The translations under genes were made by a program, and so were the position numbers. A DNA stretch of 64,000 nt from Prodigiosinella aquatilis (GTDB lineage Bacteria > Pseudomonadota > Gammaproteobacteria > Enterobacterales > Enterobacteriaceae). Shown here piece by piece: positions 35,038 through 44,229 of the stretch (the stretch's first letter is position 1; every line of letters begins with the position of its first letter). A model generated the notes under the pieces. That model ran no database searches and was not told the DNA's origin. It saw only the letters and a list, made by a program, of their open reading frames with translations. The stretch spans positions 4,154,001-4,218,000 of the forward strand of contig CP128857.1 of assembly GCA_030388725.1 (NCBI GenBank). Reading direction: 5' to 3'.

Positions 35038-36174
35038 TTAGGGATGCACAACCGTTTTGTAAGCCAGCTGTCCGTCTTTTACTTCATTGATTACCGCATC
35101 GCGAATGGCATCGCCATTTTTCAACGTCAGTGTGCCGGTAATACCGGTGAAATTACTGGTCGCGCGGATATTCTTGTTCACACAGACACGGTCGTGCGGG
35201 TCGCTACATTTGTTCATCGCCGCGATGATCATCTTATAAGCGTCCGCTGTCATCGCCCCCCAAGTATGAGTCGGTTCATTATATTTGGCGGTCCAAGCTT
35301 TGATGAATTGCTCCCCATCCGGCGTTTGCTCTTTCGCGTTTGGTGAGTAGTAGTCGGTGGTCATCCAGCCATTCACCGCATCCTTTCCCATTTTGAAGAA
35401 CACGGGGTCTGCTGCCAGACCATCCCCACCGATCACCGGAACCTTCAGCCCCAATTGTTTAGACTGCAATGCAATCAATGCACCTTCGGTATAGTAAATG
35501 GGCATATAGATTACATCGACATGATGCGATTTAATGGTGGAAAGCTGAGCCTTGAAATCCTTACTGCCGCCGGGTGCCTGCACCTCAATCGGGATAGTGC
35601 CGCCATTTTTCAGGAACTGGGTACGGAATGCCTTTGCCAACCCCACCGAGTAATCATTGCTGTTGTCAAACATGATGGCAGCGGTTTTGGCTTTCAGGTC
35701 ACGACTGGCCAGGTTCGCCCCCACTACGCCCTGAAAACTGTCTGAAAAACAGACGCGACTGACGTATTTTTTACCACGCGTAACGCGATCGTTAGTGGCA
35801 GTGGGAGAAACCATCGGCGTTTTGGTATCCTCCGCCATTTTAGTCATTGCCATCGTGTTGGTGGAGGTCACTTCGCCAATTACCGCATCCACCTTATCGC
35901 TGGACACCAGACGCTGCATGGCGTTGGCCGCTTCTATTTTGTCACTCTTGTCATCGATGACCACCAGCTTGATGGTGTCACCATTCTTCAGTTTAGGTTC
36001 CATGCCATTAATCAGTTCAGCTCCCTTCAGGGAAGGCTGACCATAACCACTTAACGCACCACTCAGGGGCAATACCACCCCGATTTTGACATCTGCCGCC
36101 AGAGTACTGGTCACCGCCAGTGAAGAAGAGATAACTACCGCCGCTACAGTGAATCTGAAAATATTGTTCTTCAT
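35038..36174 (-). CDS. livK: LivK/LivJ-type periplasmic branched-chain amino acid-binding protein
   Basis: Periplasmic solute-binding protein of 378 aa from MKNNIFRFT. A signal peptide (residues 1-27, STLAA before DVKIGVVLPLSG) precedes a two-lobe peripla_BP_6 fold. GEVTSTNTMAMTKMAEDTKTPMVSPTAT and the paired Cys residues near the C-terminus (NKCSDPHDRVCVN) are visible. Only one binding protein accompanies the operon; E. coli has LivJ and LivK. Substrate range (Leu, or Leu/Ile/Val) cannot be told. Confidence 0.92.
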   Translation of the reverse strand: MKNNIFRFTVAAVVISSSLAVTSTLAADVKIGVVLPLSGALSGYGQPSLKGAELINGMEPKLKNGDTIKLVVIDDKSDKIEAANAMQRLVSSDKVDAVIGEVTSTNTMAMTKMAEDTKTPMVSPTATNDRVTRGKKYVSRVCFSDSFQGVVGANLASRDLKAKTAAIMFDNSNDYSVGLAKAFRTQFLKNGGTIPIEVQAPGGSKDFKAQLSTIKSHHVDVIYMPIYYTEGALIALQSKQLGLKVPVIGGDGLAADPVFFKMGKDAVNGWMTTDYYSPNAKEQTPDGEQFIKAWTAKYNEPTHTWGAMTADAYKMIIAAMNKCSDPHDRVCVNKNIRATSNFTGITGTLTLKNGDAIRDAVINEVKDGQLAYKTVVHP

Positions 36175-36756
36175 GTTCGCCTCTTCAAAATAAAGATTAC
36201 ATTCCAATTGTGAAATGACGCTGTATACAGGGTGATAAAAGAGAGAGTTGTGTGACAGAGTTATATGCTGTGCACCATTTTACATTCAGCAATAAATATG
36301 CCAGGAATTAAAGAATAATTAATCATTTAATAATCAATAAGTAACAAAAAATTCCCGTGCTATTTTCTTCTTGATTCATTGATCAACCAGCTCTCTGCAC
36401 CAACGGGTTTCTCGATTGCTTTCTTATAGTGCGTGGGAAATATCCCTTTCTATAAAAAAATCAACAAATAGCGCAGACCCAGGTTTGATTATTTATTTCA
36501 GCGGGAAAAGTTTTATAATTGTCTGCTTATAATTTACAGCGTTTATTTTTTTAGTGATTATTTCTGAATTATGTTTTTTCTCAATTTTTTATTCTATTGG
36601 GATAATAAAGGTTAAATAAAAAAACATTAATAACAGATAAATAACATTCACGGTTTACCTGATTCATATTGCGAAAATAAAAACCTGGACTGATACTGTA
36701 TAAATAACCATACTTCCAGATATACTCTTCTTTTCCTCCGACAAAGGGCGATAACG
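36175..36756. other. AT-rich divergent intergenic region livK/polB
   Basis: No gene seen in 582 bp. Strongly AT-rich between about 36290 and 36660. It must contain the liv promoter (leftward) and the polB promoter with a LexA-like box (rightward). Lrp control of liv is known in E. coli, but no site is assigned here. Confidence 0.45.
36694..36713 (+). promoter_or_regulatory. Putative LexA (SOS) box upstream of polB
   Basis: TACTGTATAAATAACCATAC fits the CTG-N10-CAG consensus except for the last base (CAT). It resembles the E. coli polB box (CTGTATAAAACCACAG) and lies about 45 bp before the GTG start. Confidence 0.6.
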
Positions 36757-39123
36757 GTGTCTCAGGCTTGTCAGGGCTTTGTGCTTACCCGTCATTGGCA
36801 GGATACCTCCGCCGGTATTCAAGTCGAATTCTGGCTGGCTACCGAATCCGGACCACAGCAAGTACGTCTGCCATTGCAACAGGCAGTAGCCTTTATTCCG
36901 GCACAGCACCAGGAACAGGCCACCGCATTGTTGTCCGGCGAAAAACACTGGCAGCTCCGGCCACTAGAGCTGAAAAGTTTCCACCATGAACCCTTGCTGG
37001 GGTTGTATTGTCGCCAATACCGACAACTGCTGCGACTGGGAAAACAGCTACAGGAAGCCGGTATTACCGTATATGAAGCCGACATCCGCCCACCGGAGCG
37101 TTTTCTGATGGAGCGTTTCATTACCGCGCCGGTCTGGTTCAGCGGCGAAACTACCGCATCCGGACTTATCGATCAGGTGAAAATGAAGCCGGACCCCACC
37201 TATCGTCCCCAACTCACCCTGGTATCTTTGGATATTGAGACCAACCGAAATGGCGAACTTTATTGCATTGGTCTGGAAGGGTGTGGGCAGCGTCAGGTAT
37301 TTATGCTGGGGCCACCGAATGGCAATCCGGATGACGCAAAAGACGTTACGCTGGAGTATGTCGCCAGCCGACCGCAATTGCTGGAAAAGCTCAATCAATG
37401 GATACAACACTATGACCCGGACATGATCATCGGCTGGAGTCTGGTGCAGTTTGATCTACGGGTCTTGCAAAAACATGCTGAACGCTACCGTATTCCGCTA
37501 CGGCTGGGTCGGGGAAACCGCGAACTGGAGTGGCGGGAACATGGCTATAAACAGGGACATTTTTTTGCCAGCGCGCCAGGACGGTTGATCGTCGATGGCA
37601 TCGAAGCACTAAAATCTGCCACCTGGAACTTCGCCTCATTCAGTCTGGAATTTGTAGCACAATCCCTGTTGGGAGAAGGGAAAGCCATCAACAACCCCTA
37701 TCAACGCATGGACGAAATCGACCAGCGCTTCGCCGACAACAAACCCGCGCTGGCACACTACAATCTGAAAGACTGTGAACTGGTTACCCGTATTTTTGAA
37801 AAGACCCGTTTGTTACCGTTTCTGCTGGAGCGAGCCAGTGTCACCGGCCTGGCGGCAGATCGTAATGGTGGCTCAGTGGCGGCGTTTACGCATCTTTACC
37901 TGCCACGCATGCATCGCGCCGGTTTTGTCGCGCCCAATCTGGGAGAAATCGCTCCCGAGGCCAGTCCCGGCGGTTACGTGATGGACTCCCGTCCCGGCCT
38001 GTATGATTCGGTACTGGTGCTGGATTATAAAAGCCTTTACCCCTCGATTATCCGCACTTTTCTCATCGATCCAGTGGGACTGGTGGTCGGTATGCAGCAA
38101 CCGGATGAACAACACGCCGTCGCCGGTTTCCGGGGAGCCTGGTTTTCACGGGATCAGCATTGTCTGCCCGCAATTGTCGATCACATCTGGCAAGGGCGGG
38201 ATGTGGCTAAACGTACCGGGAATGCTCCCTTATCCCAGGCGCTGAAAATTATCATGAATGCCTTTTACGGTGTGCTGGGTGCCAGCGGCTGTCGCTTTTT
38301 CGATCCGCGACTGGCTTCATCCATTACCTTGCGTGGCCATGAAATTATGCAGCAAACGCGCATACTGGTTGAGTCCAGGGGTTATCAGGTGATTTATGGT
38401 GATACCGATTCCACTTTTGTGTGGCTTAATCGGGCCCACAGTGAAGAAGAAGCCGATGCTATTGGCAAGACACTGGTACAATACGTTAATCAATGGTGGC
38501 AACAGCATCTGAACCAGACACATGGGTTAACCAGCGCGCTGGAACTGGAGTATGAAACACACTTCTGCCGTTTTCTGATGCCCACCATCCGGGGAGCGGA
38601 GCAAGGCAGCAAAAAACGTTATGCCGGCCTGACGCACACGGCGCAGGGTGAGCAAATCGTGTTTAAAGGACTGGAGACCGTCCGATCCGACTGGACACCA
38701 CTGGCGCAACAGTTCCAACAACAGCTCTATTGGCGCATTTTTCAGCGTCAATCTTATCAGGAATGGATACGGGAATATGTCAGCAAAACCCTGAACGGAG
38801 ACTATGATGAACTACTGGTTTACCGTAAACGGTTACGTCGTAATCTAAACGACTATCAACGTAATGTACCGCCTCATGCACGGGCTGCGAAAATGGCCGA
38901 TGACTATAACCGCCGATTGGGGCGTCCATTACAATACCAAACGGGAGGTTGGATTAGCTACGTTATGACGGTAAATGGTCCGGAGCCACTGGAAACACGG
39001 CATTCCCCACTGGATTATCAGCACTATATGGAAAAGCAGTTACAGCCGATAGCTGATGCCATCCTACCGTTCTTGCACGATGAGTTTTCCACATTGATTA
39101 CCGGACAACTGGGACTATTTTAA
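36757..39123 (+). CDS. polB: DNA polymerase II
   Basis: SOS-inducible B-family polymerase (788 aa; E. coli 783) for replication restart and translesion synthesis. The N-terminal 3'-5' exonuclease carries SLDIETN (ExoI) and later FDLRVLQKHAERY and YNLKDCELVTRI; the polymerase domain carries VLDYKSLYPSIIRTF, NAFYGVLGASGCRF and YGDTDSTFVW. The C-terminal LGLF is a beta-clamp binding tail. The start codon is GTG, as homology requires. Confidence 0.97.
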   Translation: MSQACQGFVLTRHWQDTSAGIQVEFWLATESGPQQVRLPLQQAVAFIPAQHQEQATALLSGEKHWQLRPLELKSFHHEPLLGLYCRQYRQLLRLGKQLQEAGITVYEADIRPPERFLMERFITAPVWFSGETTASGLIDQVKMKPDPTYRPQLTLVSLDIETNRNGELYCIGLEGCGQRQVFMLGPPNGNPDDAKDVTLEYVASRPQLLEKLNQWIQHYDPDMIIGWSLVQFDLRVLQKHAERYRIPLRLGRGNRELEWREHGYKQGHFFASAPGRLIVDGIEALKSATWNFASFSLEFVAQSLLGEGKAINNPYQRMDEIDQRFADNKPALAHYNLKDCELVTRIFEKTRLLPFLLERASVTGLAADRNGGSVAAFTHLYLPRMHRAGFVAPNLGEIAPEASPGGYVMDSRPGLYDSVLVLDYKSLYPSIIRTFLIDPVGLVVGMQQPDEQHAVAGFRGAWFSRDQHCLPAIVDHIWQGRDVAKRTGNAPLSQALKIIMNAFYGVLGASGCRFFDPRLASSITLRGHEIMQQTRILVESRGYQVIYGDTDSTFVWLNRAHSEEEADAIGKTLVQYVNQWWQQHLNQTHGLTSALELEYETHFCRFLMPTIRGAEQGSKKRYAGLTHTAQGEQIVFKGLETVRSDWTPLAQQFQQQLYWRIFQRQSYQEWIREYVSKTLNGDYDELLVYRKRLRRNLNDYQRNVPPHARAAKMADDYNRRLGRPLQYQTGGWISYVMTVNGPEPLETRHSPLDYQHYMEKQLQPIADAILPFLHDEFSTLITGQLGLF

Positions 39124-39345
39124 TGGCCCGAAAGACGTTTGGCAGGTGACGAACGTGTCACCATCCATTACCATAGCGCCCTTTCTGAAAGAAAACCCAC
39201 GCACTGCGAGAAGGGTCGTGCCTGACGGGACGTCTGTCGCGCATGACGGGTAGTGTATTGCCCGAGATACGCCCTCCAGGCAGGCAACAAAAAGTAAGAA
39301 TCACCTTACATTCTCCGACAACGATGAGTATCGAGCTTAGAATTT

Positions 39346-42249
39346 ATGCCTTTTACACTTGGTCAACGCTGGATCAGCGATACAGAAAGCGAACTGGGAT
39401 TGGGAACCGTAGTGGCAGTAGATGCCCGGATGGTTACCCTGATCTTCCCTGCCAGCGGTGAGAACCGCCTCTATTCCAGAAGTGATGCTCCGATCACCCG
39501 CGTGATGTTCAACCCTGGTGATACCATCACCGGCCATGAGGGCTGGCAACTGCGGATAGACGATATCCGCGATGAAAATGGTCTGCGTACCTATGTGGGT
39601 CGTCGCCTGGATGATGATACGCCTGCCGAATTGCGGGAAGTTTTTCTTGATAGCAAACTCACATTCAACAAACCACAGGATCGCCTGTTCGCCGGACAAA
39701 TCGATCGTATGGATCGCTTTGCATTGCGTTACCGCGCCCGTAATCATCAGCATGAGCAGGCGCTGCAACCCTGGGGTGGTCTACGCGGGATGCGTGCCAG
39801 CCTGATTCCTCATCAGTTGCATATTGCCCGTGAAGTAGGACAGCGTCATGCTCCACGCGTACTACTGGCGGACGAAGTTGGTCTGGGAAAAACTATCGAA
39901 GCCGGTATGATCATTCACCAACAACTGTTAGCAGGCCGGGCTGAACGCGTACTTATTGTGGTACCGGAAACGCTGCAACATCAGTGGCTGGTAGAAATGC
40001 TCCGCCGCTTCAATCTACTGTTTTCACTGTTTGACGATGAACGCTATGCCGAAGCCAGGCTGGATAGCGACAACCCCTTTGAAACAGAGCAATTGATTAT
40101 TTGTTCGCTGGGTTTTATACAGCGCAATGCCACACGGTTTGGGCAACTACTGCATGCCCATTGGGACTTGCTGGTTGTGGATGAAGCCCACCATCTGGTC
40201 TGGAGCGAGGCGGCACCCAGCCCGGAATACCAAGCGATTGAGCATCTGGCCAGCGCTACTCCGGCGGTATTATTGCTAACGGCGACACCGGAACAGCTAG
40301 GTCAGGAGAGCCACTTTGCTCGTCTACGACTGCTGGATCCAAACCGGTTTCACGACTATCACGAATTTATCGCCGAGCAACAGCAATATCGCCCGGTGGC
40401 CGATGCCGTCACTCTACTATTGGCCGGTAACAAAGCCAGTTCCGCCGAACTGAACGCTTTGAGTGAGTTACTGGGCGAGCAAGACATTGAACCCTTACTG
40501 AAATCCATCAACAGCGATAGCGAAGATCGGGAACAGGCCCGCCACGAACTGATCACGATGCTGATGGATCGTCACGGCACCAGCCGCGTACTGTTCCGCA
40601 ACACTCGTCAGGGAGTAAAGGGCTTTCCACAGCGGGTGCTGCACCAGATTAAACTTCCGCTACCGTCGCAATATCAAACCGCCATCAAAGTGTCCAATAT
40701 CATGAACGCGGGGAAAACCCCAGAATCCCGCGCCCGGGATATGCTCTATCCAGAACAGATCTACCAGAAATTTGAAGATGAAAATGCAACCTGGTGGAGC
40801 TTCGATCCGCGCGTGGAATGGCTGCTCAACTATCTGACCACTCACCGGGACAAAAAAGTGCTGGTGATTTGCGCTCAGGCCGCCACCGCGTTGCAACTGG
40901 AACAGGTATTACGTACCCGTGAAGCTATCCGGGCCGCCGTCTTCCACGAAGGATTGTCTATTCTGGAACGTGACCGGGCCGCCGCCTATTTTGCTTCTGA
41001 AGAGGAAGGCGCGCAGGTGCTGATCTGTTCGGAAATCGGCTCAGAAGGTCGCAACTTCCAGTTTGCCAGTCACCTTGTCATGTTTGATCTCCCCTTCAAC
41101 CCGGATCTGCTGGAACAACGTATCGGGCGCCTGGACCGTATCGGTCAGACGCAGGAAATCCAGATTCTGGTGCCCTATCTGGAAAATACCGCACAAGCTT
41201 TGCTGGTACGCTGGTATCACGAAGGTCTGGATGCCTTTGAGCATACTTGCCCTACCGGACGCACCATTTATGACAGCCACTATGAACAACTGATAACCCG
41301 GCTGACGACACCGGGTGAACGGGAAGGATTAGAAGAGTTTATCAGCGCTTGCCGCCAGCAGCATGAAGCGCTTAAGCAGCAACTGGAACAGGGCCGTGAT
41401 CGACTGTTGGAAATGCACTCCAACGGTGGTGAACAGGCGCAGGAACTGTGTCAGGCGATCGCCGAGCAGGACAACGACGTCAATCTGGTAAACTTCGCAC
41501 TCAATCTGTTCGATATTATCGGGATCCATCAGGAAGACCGCAGTGACAATATGATCATACTGACGCCGTCCGATCATATGCTGGTGCCGGATTTTCCCGG
41601 ACTCCCACAGGATGGCTGTACTATCACTTTCGACCGGGAACAGGCGTTATCCCGTGAAGACGCTCAGTTCATCAGTTGGGAGCATCCGCTGATCCGCAAC
41701 GGGCTGGATCTGATTCTGTCCGGGGAAACCGGAAGTTGTGCCGTTTCTCTGTTGAAGAACAAAGCGTTACCGGTAGGCACACTGCTGGCGGAACTGGTCT
41801 ATGTGGTAGAAGCCCAGGCACCGAAAAAACTCCAGTTAACTCGTTTTCTGCCACCGACCCCGGTACGTCTGCTGATGGATCGTAAAGGGACGAATCTGGC
41901 TGCGCAGGTGGAGTTCGAAAGTTTCAACCGTCAGTTGAATGCCGTGAATCGTCATACCTCCAGCAAATTGGTAAATGCGGTACAGGCGGAAGTCCACGAC
42001 ATGCTGCAAAAAGCGGAGCCATTGGTAGAAGTACACGCACGCCAGCTCATTACCGATGCCCAGCACAATGCCGATCAACAGTTACGTCGTGAACTGGAAC
42101 GTCTGGAAGCGCTGAAAGCGGTTAACCCCAACATCCGCGATGATGAGTTGCAGGCGCTGGAAACCCAGCGTGAACAAGTATTAAGCAACCTGCAGCAAGC
42201 CAACTGGCGTCTGGATGCAATCCGTCTGGTGGTGGTTTCTCACCAGTAA
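39346..42249 (+). CDS. rapA: RapA (HepA), RNA polymerase-associated ATPase
   Basis: Swi2/Snf2-family ATPase of 967 aa (E. coli 968) that binds RNA polymerase and recycles it after transcription. N-terminal Tudor-like domains (residues about 1-110), then helicase motifs: DEVGLGKTIEAG (I), DEAHHL (II), LTATPEQ (III) and the C-terminal helicase half GSEGRNFQFA and QRIGRLDRIGQ. Single gene between polB and rluA; the 222-bp gap before it shows only a small GGTGAC/GTCACC hairpin. Confidence 0.98.
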   Translation: MPFTLGQRWISDTESELGLGTVVAVDARMVTLIFPASGENRLYSRSDAPITRVMFNPGDTITGHEGWQLRIDDIRDENGLRTYVGRRLDDDTPAELREVFLDSKLTFNKPQDRLFAGQIDRMDRFALRYRARNHQHEQALQPWGGLRGMRASLIPHQLHIAREVGQRHAPRVLLADEVGLGKTIEAGMIIHQQLLAGRAERVLIVVPETLQHQWLVEMLRRFNLLFSLFDDERYAEARLDSDNPFETEQLIICSLGFIQRNATRFGQLLHAHWDLLVVDEAHHLVWSEAAPSPEYQAIEHLASATPAVLLLTATPEQLGQESHFARLRLLDPNRFHDYHEFIAEQQQYRPVADAVTLLLAGNKASSAELNALSELLGEQDIEPLLKSINSDSEDREQARHELITMLMDRHGTSRVLFRNTRQGVKGFPQRVLHQIKLPLPSQYQTAIKVSNIMNAGKTPESRARDMLYPEQIYQKFEDENATWWSFDPRVEWLLNYLTTHRDKKVLVICAQAATALQLEQVLRTREAIRAAVFHEGLSILERDRAAAYFASEEEGAQVLICSEIGSEGRNFQFASHLVMFDLPFNPDLLEQRIGRLDRIGQTQEIQILVPYLENTAQALLVRWYHEGLDAFEHTCPTGRTIYDSHYEQLITRLTTPGEREGLEEFISACRQQHEALKQQLEQGRDRLLEMHSNGGEQAQELCQAIAEQDNDVNLVNFALNLFDIIGIHQEDRSDNMIILTPSDHMLVPDFPGLPQDGCTITFDREQALSREDAQFISWEHPLIRNGLDLILSGETGSCAVSLLKNKALPVGTLLAELVYVVEAQAPKKLQLTRFLPPTPVRLLMDRKGTNLAAQVEFESFNRQLNAVNRHTSSKLVNAVQAEVHDMLQKAEPLVEVHARQLITDAQHNADQQLRRELERLEALKAVNPNIRDDELQALETQREQVLSNLQQANWRLDAIRLVVVSHQ

Positions 42250-42261
42250 ATGTATTATCAG

Positions 42262-42290
42262 CGCGCTAAAACGATAATGCCTTTAGCGCG
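42262..42290. terminator. Hairpin between rapA and rluA
   Basis: CGCGCTAAA (42262-42270) and TTTAGCGCG (42282-42290) with an 11-nt loop, 12 bp after the rapA stop. No T-run, so an intrinsic terminator is uncertain. Confidence 0.45.
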
Positions 42291-42392
42291 GCTGATGATC
42301 CACCGGTTGCCATCGGATACCCGGGCCTACCACGGGGATGAACTCATCCCCGTGTGTTCTATTATAAAACGTTGTAGCCGTCTGGAGCCTTG

Positions 42393-43046
42393 ATGGAACC
42401 TTATAATCCCCCCGCAGATCCCTGGCTGCACATCCTGTATCAGGACCAGCACATTATGGTGGTCAACAAACCTAGCGGACTGCTATCCGTCCCTGGCCGT
42501 GCGCCGGAGCACAAAGACAGTATCATGAGCCGTATTCAGGCTGATTTTCCGCAAGCCGAATCGGTGCATCGTCTGGATATGGCGACCAGTGGTGTGATGG
42601 TGGTTGCCCTGAACAAAGCGGCAGAACGGGAACTAAAACGTCAGTTTCGCGAGCGTGAGCCGAAGAAATCCTACCTCGCCCGTGTTTGGGGAACCCTGGA
42701 ACAGGATGAAGGCATGGTGGACCTCCCGTTGATTTGCGACTGGCCGAACCGCCCGAAACAAAAAGTCTGTTTTGAACAAGGTAAGGCAGCACAAACTGAA
42801 TATCAGGTACTGGCGCGCGACGACGATGGCACCACACGGGTTAAACTGATGCCCATCACCGGACGTTCCCACCAATTGCGGGTTCATATGCTAGCCTTGG
42901 GCCACCCTATTCTGGGGGATGGTTTTTATGCCCATCCAGCAGCCAAAGCGTTGGCACCACGCCTGTTACTGCACGCCCAGGAATTGTGCATCACTCATCC
43001 GGCATTTCTCACGCCGATGCACTTCCGTTGTGAAGCCAATTTTTAA
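42393..43046 (+). CDS. rluA: RluA, dual-specificity pseudouridine synthase
   Basis: Pseudouridylates 23S rRNA U746 and U32 of several tRNAs. 217 aa. The catalytic Asp is D62 in VHRLDMATSG; KPSGLLSVPGR, RPKQKVCFEQGKAAQTEYQV and ITGRSHQLRVHM are conserved. ATG at 42393 preferred over the adjacent TTG at 42390. Convergent with djlA. Confidence 0.97.
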   Translation: MEPYNPPADPWLHILYQDQHIMVVNKPSGLLSVPGRAPEHKDSIMSRIQADFPQAESVHRLDMATSGVMVVALNKAAERELKRQFREREPKKSYLARVWGTLEQDEGMVDLPLICDWPNRPKQKVCFEQGKAAQTEYQVLARDDDGTTRVKLMPITGRSHQLRVHMLALGHPILGDGFYAHPAAKALAPRLLLHAQELCITHPAFLTPMHFRCEANF

Positions 43047-43182
43047 CTTTTTTTGTCATGGGAAACACAGTGATAAAAGCATATTCCGGGGTTACTGCAA
43101 ACATAAAACCATAGCACGACATAAGTCAGGGAGGGAAAAAAGATACACCGCAGAAAACCTACTATTGAAGGAATATCACTGG

Positions 43183-44043
43183 TTAGGAAAATTTATTCGT
43201 TTTGAGGAACTCGTAGGCGGCTTGAATATCTTGCGCTTTGCGCTTGGCGATTTCTATCATTCGTGGCGACAACCCTTTTCCCATCATCTTGTCAGGATGG
43301 TGCTCGCTCATCAGTTTTCGATAAGCCCGTTTTACCGTAGTGGCATCGTCACTACTGCGTACCCCCAGTATGCGACAGGCGCTTTCAATACTGACCCCAG
43401 GTGATGTGATAGGAGGACGCTGTCCATAGGACTGACCACGACGCTGATAAGATTTCCCATTTGACCGGGACTGATAGGCATTGTCATTCTGACTGGACTG
43501 ATGAGTCCCCCGTTCAATCGAACGCATGAACAACTCAAATTGTTCCCGGGTAACACCCAGTTCATCGGCAAACACATATAACAACCGCCGCTCACTCGGG
43601 TGCAGCACACCATCAACAAAAGCCACCTGCAGCTGAATTTCCAAAAACATCCGTACCAGATCAAAGCGGCCGATACACACATCACGCAGTTTACGCAGTC
43701 GGGTTCGCAGTGGAAACTGGCTCGCCTTGCCTTCACGAAACGCTCGCTGGGCCGAGGCTCTATCTTCACCATATAACGCCAGGCGGTCCATCATTTGGGT
43801 GGCAATCTGGATATCCGCCTCGGTAACCCGACCTTTTGACTTGGTAAGATGGCCCATTACCTGAAAAGTCGTCAGATAAAACAGTGCCTGGCGGCTGGAT
43901 TGTGCAGAAAAAAAGTCGCGTCGACGGGATGAACGGACTCTGTCAAATAAATGACCCAGCAGCAGCCCCATAATCACTCCACCGATGCCGCCACTCGATA
44001 CCATACCCAGTGTCAGCCCCAGCAACTTTCCCCAATACCGCAT
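43183..44043 (-). CDS. djlA: DjlA, membrane-anchored J-domain co-chaperone
   Basis: Type III DnaJ-like protein, 286 aa. One N-terminal transmembrane segment with a glycine-rich pattern (about residues 5-30), a central TerB-like cytoplasmic domain and a C-terminal J domain with the HPD motif (SEHHPDKMMGKG). It stimulates DnaK and modulates the Rcs envelope response in E. coli. A Ser/Gln/Arg-rich linker (QSYGQRPP) joins the central and J domains. Divergent from lptD. Confidence 0.95.
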   Translation of the reverse strand: MRYWGKLLGLTLGMVSSGGIGGVIMGLLLGHLFDRVRSSRRRDFFSAQSSRQALFYLTTFQVMGHLTKSKGRVTEADIQIATQMMDRLALYGEDRASAQRAFREGKASQFPLRTRLRKLRDVCIGRFDLVRMFLEIQLQVAFVDGVLHPSERRLLYVFADELGVTREQFELFMRSIERGTHQSSQNDNAYQSRSNGKSYQRRGQSYGQRPPITSPGVSIESACRILGVRSSDDATTVKRAYRKLMSEHHPDKMMGKGLSPRMIEIAKRKAQDIQAAYEFLKTNKFS

Positions 44044-44229
44044 ATACTCCTCAAATCCCCATGCCGTCGGTTAAAAATTGCTTTATCATACCTGTCATTT
44101 ATCTTTGCTCCTAACGGCAGCTCATAGAAAACGGTGGGGATTTAGCACTGGCACTACGCCAATGAGTGATATAGTCTCTGACCGTTTGCCGGCATGACGC
44201 CTTTGATGACGGAACACCTGATACCGCGT

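Noticed and set aside
36790..42250. Many open frames of 60-150 codons on the opposite strand of polB, rapA and other genes
   Set aside because: They lie entirely within well-supported coding genes, have no ribosome sites or recognisable motifs and are shadows.
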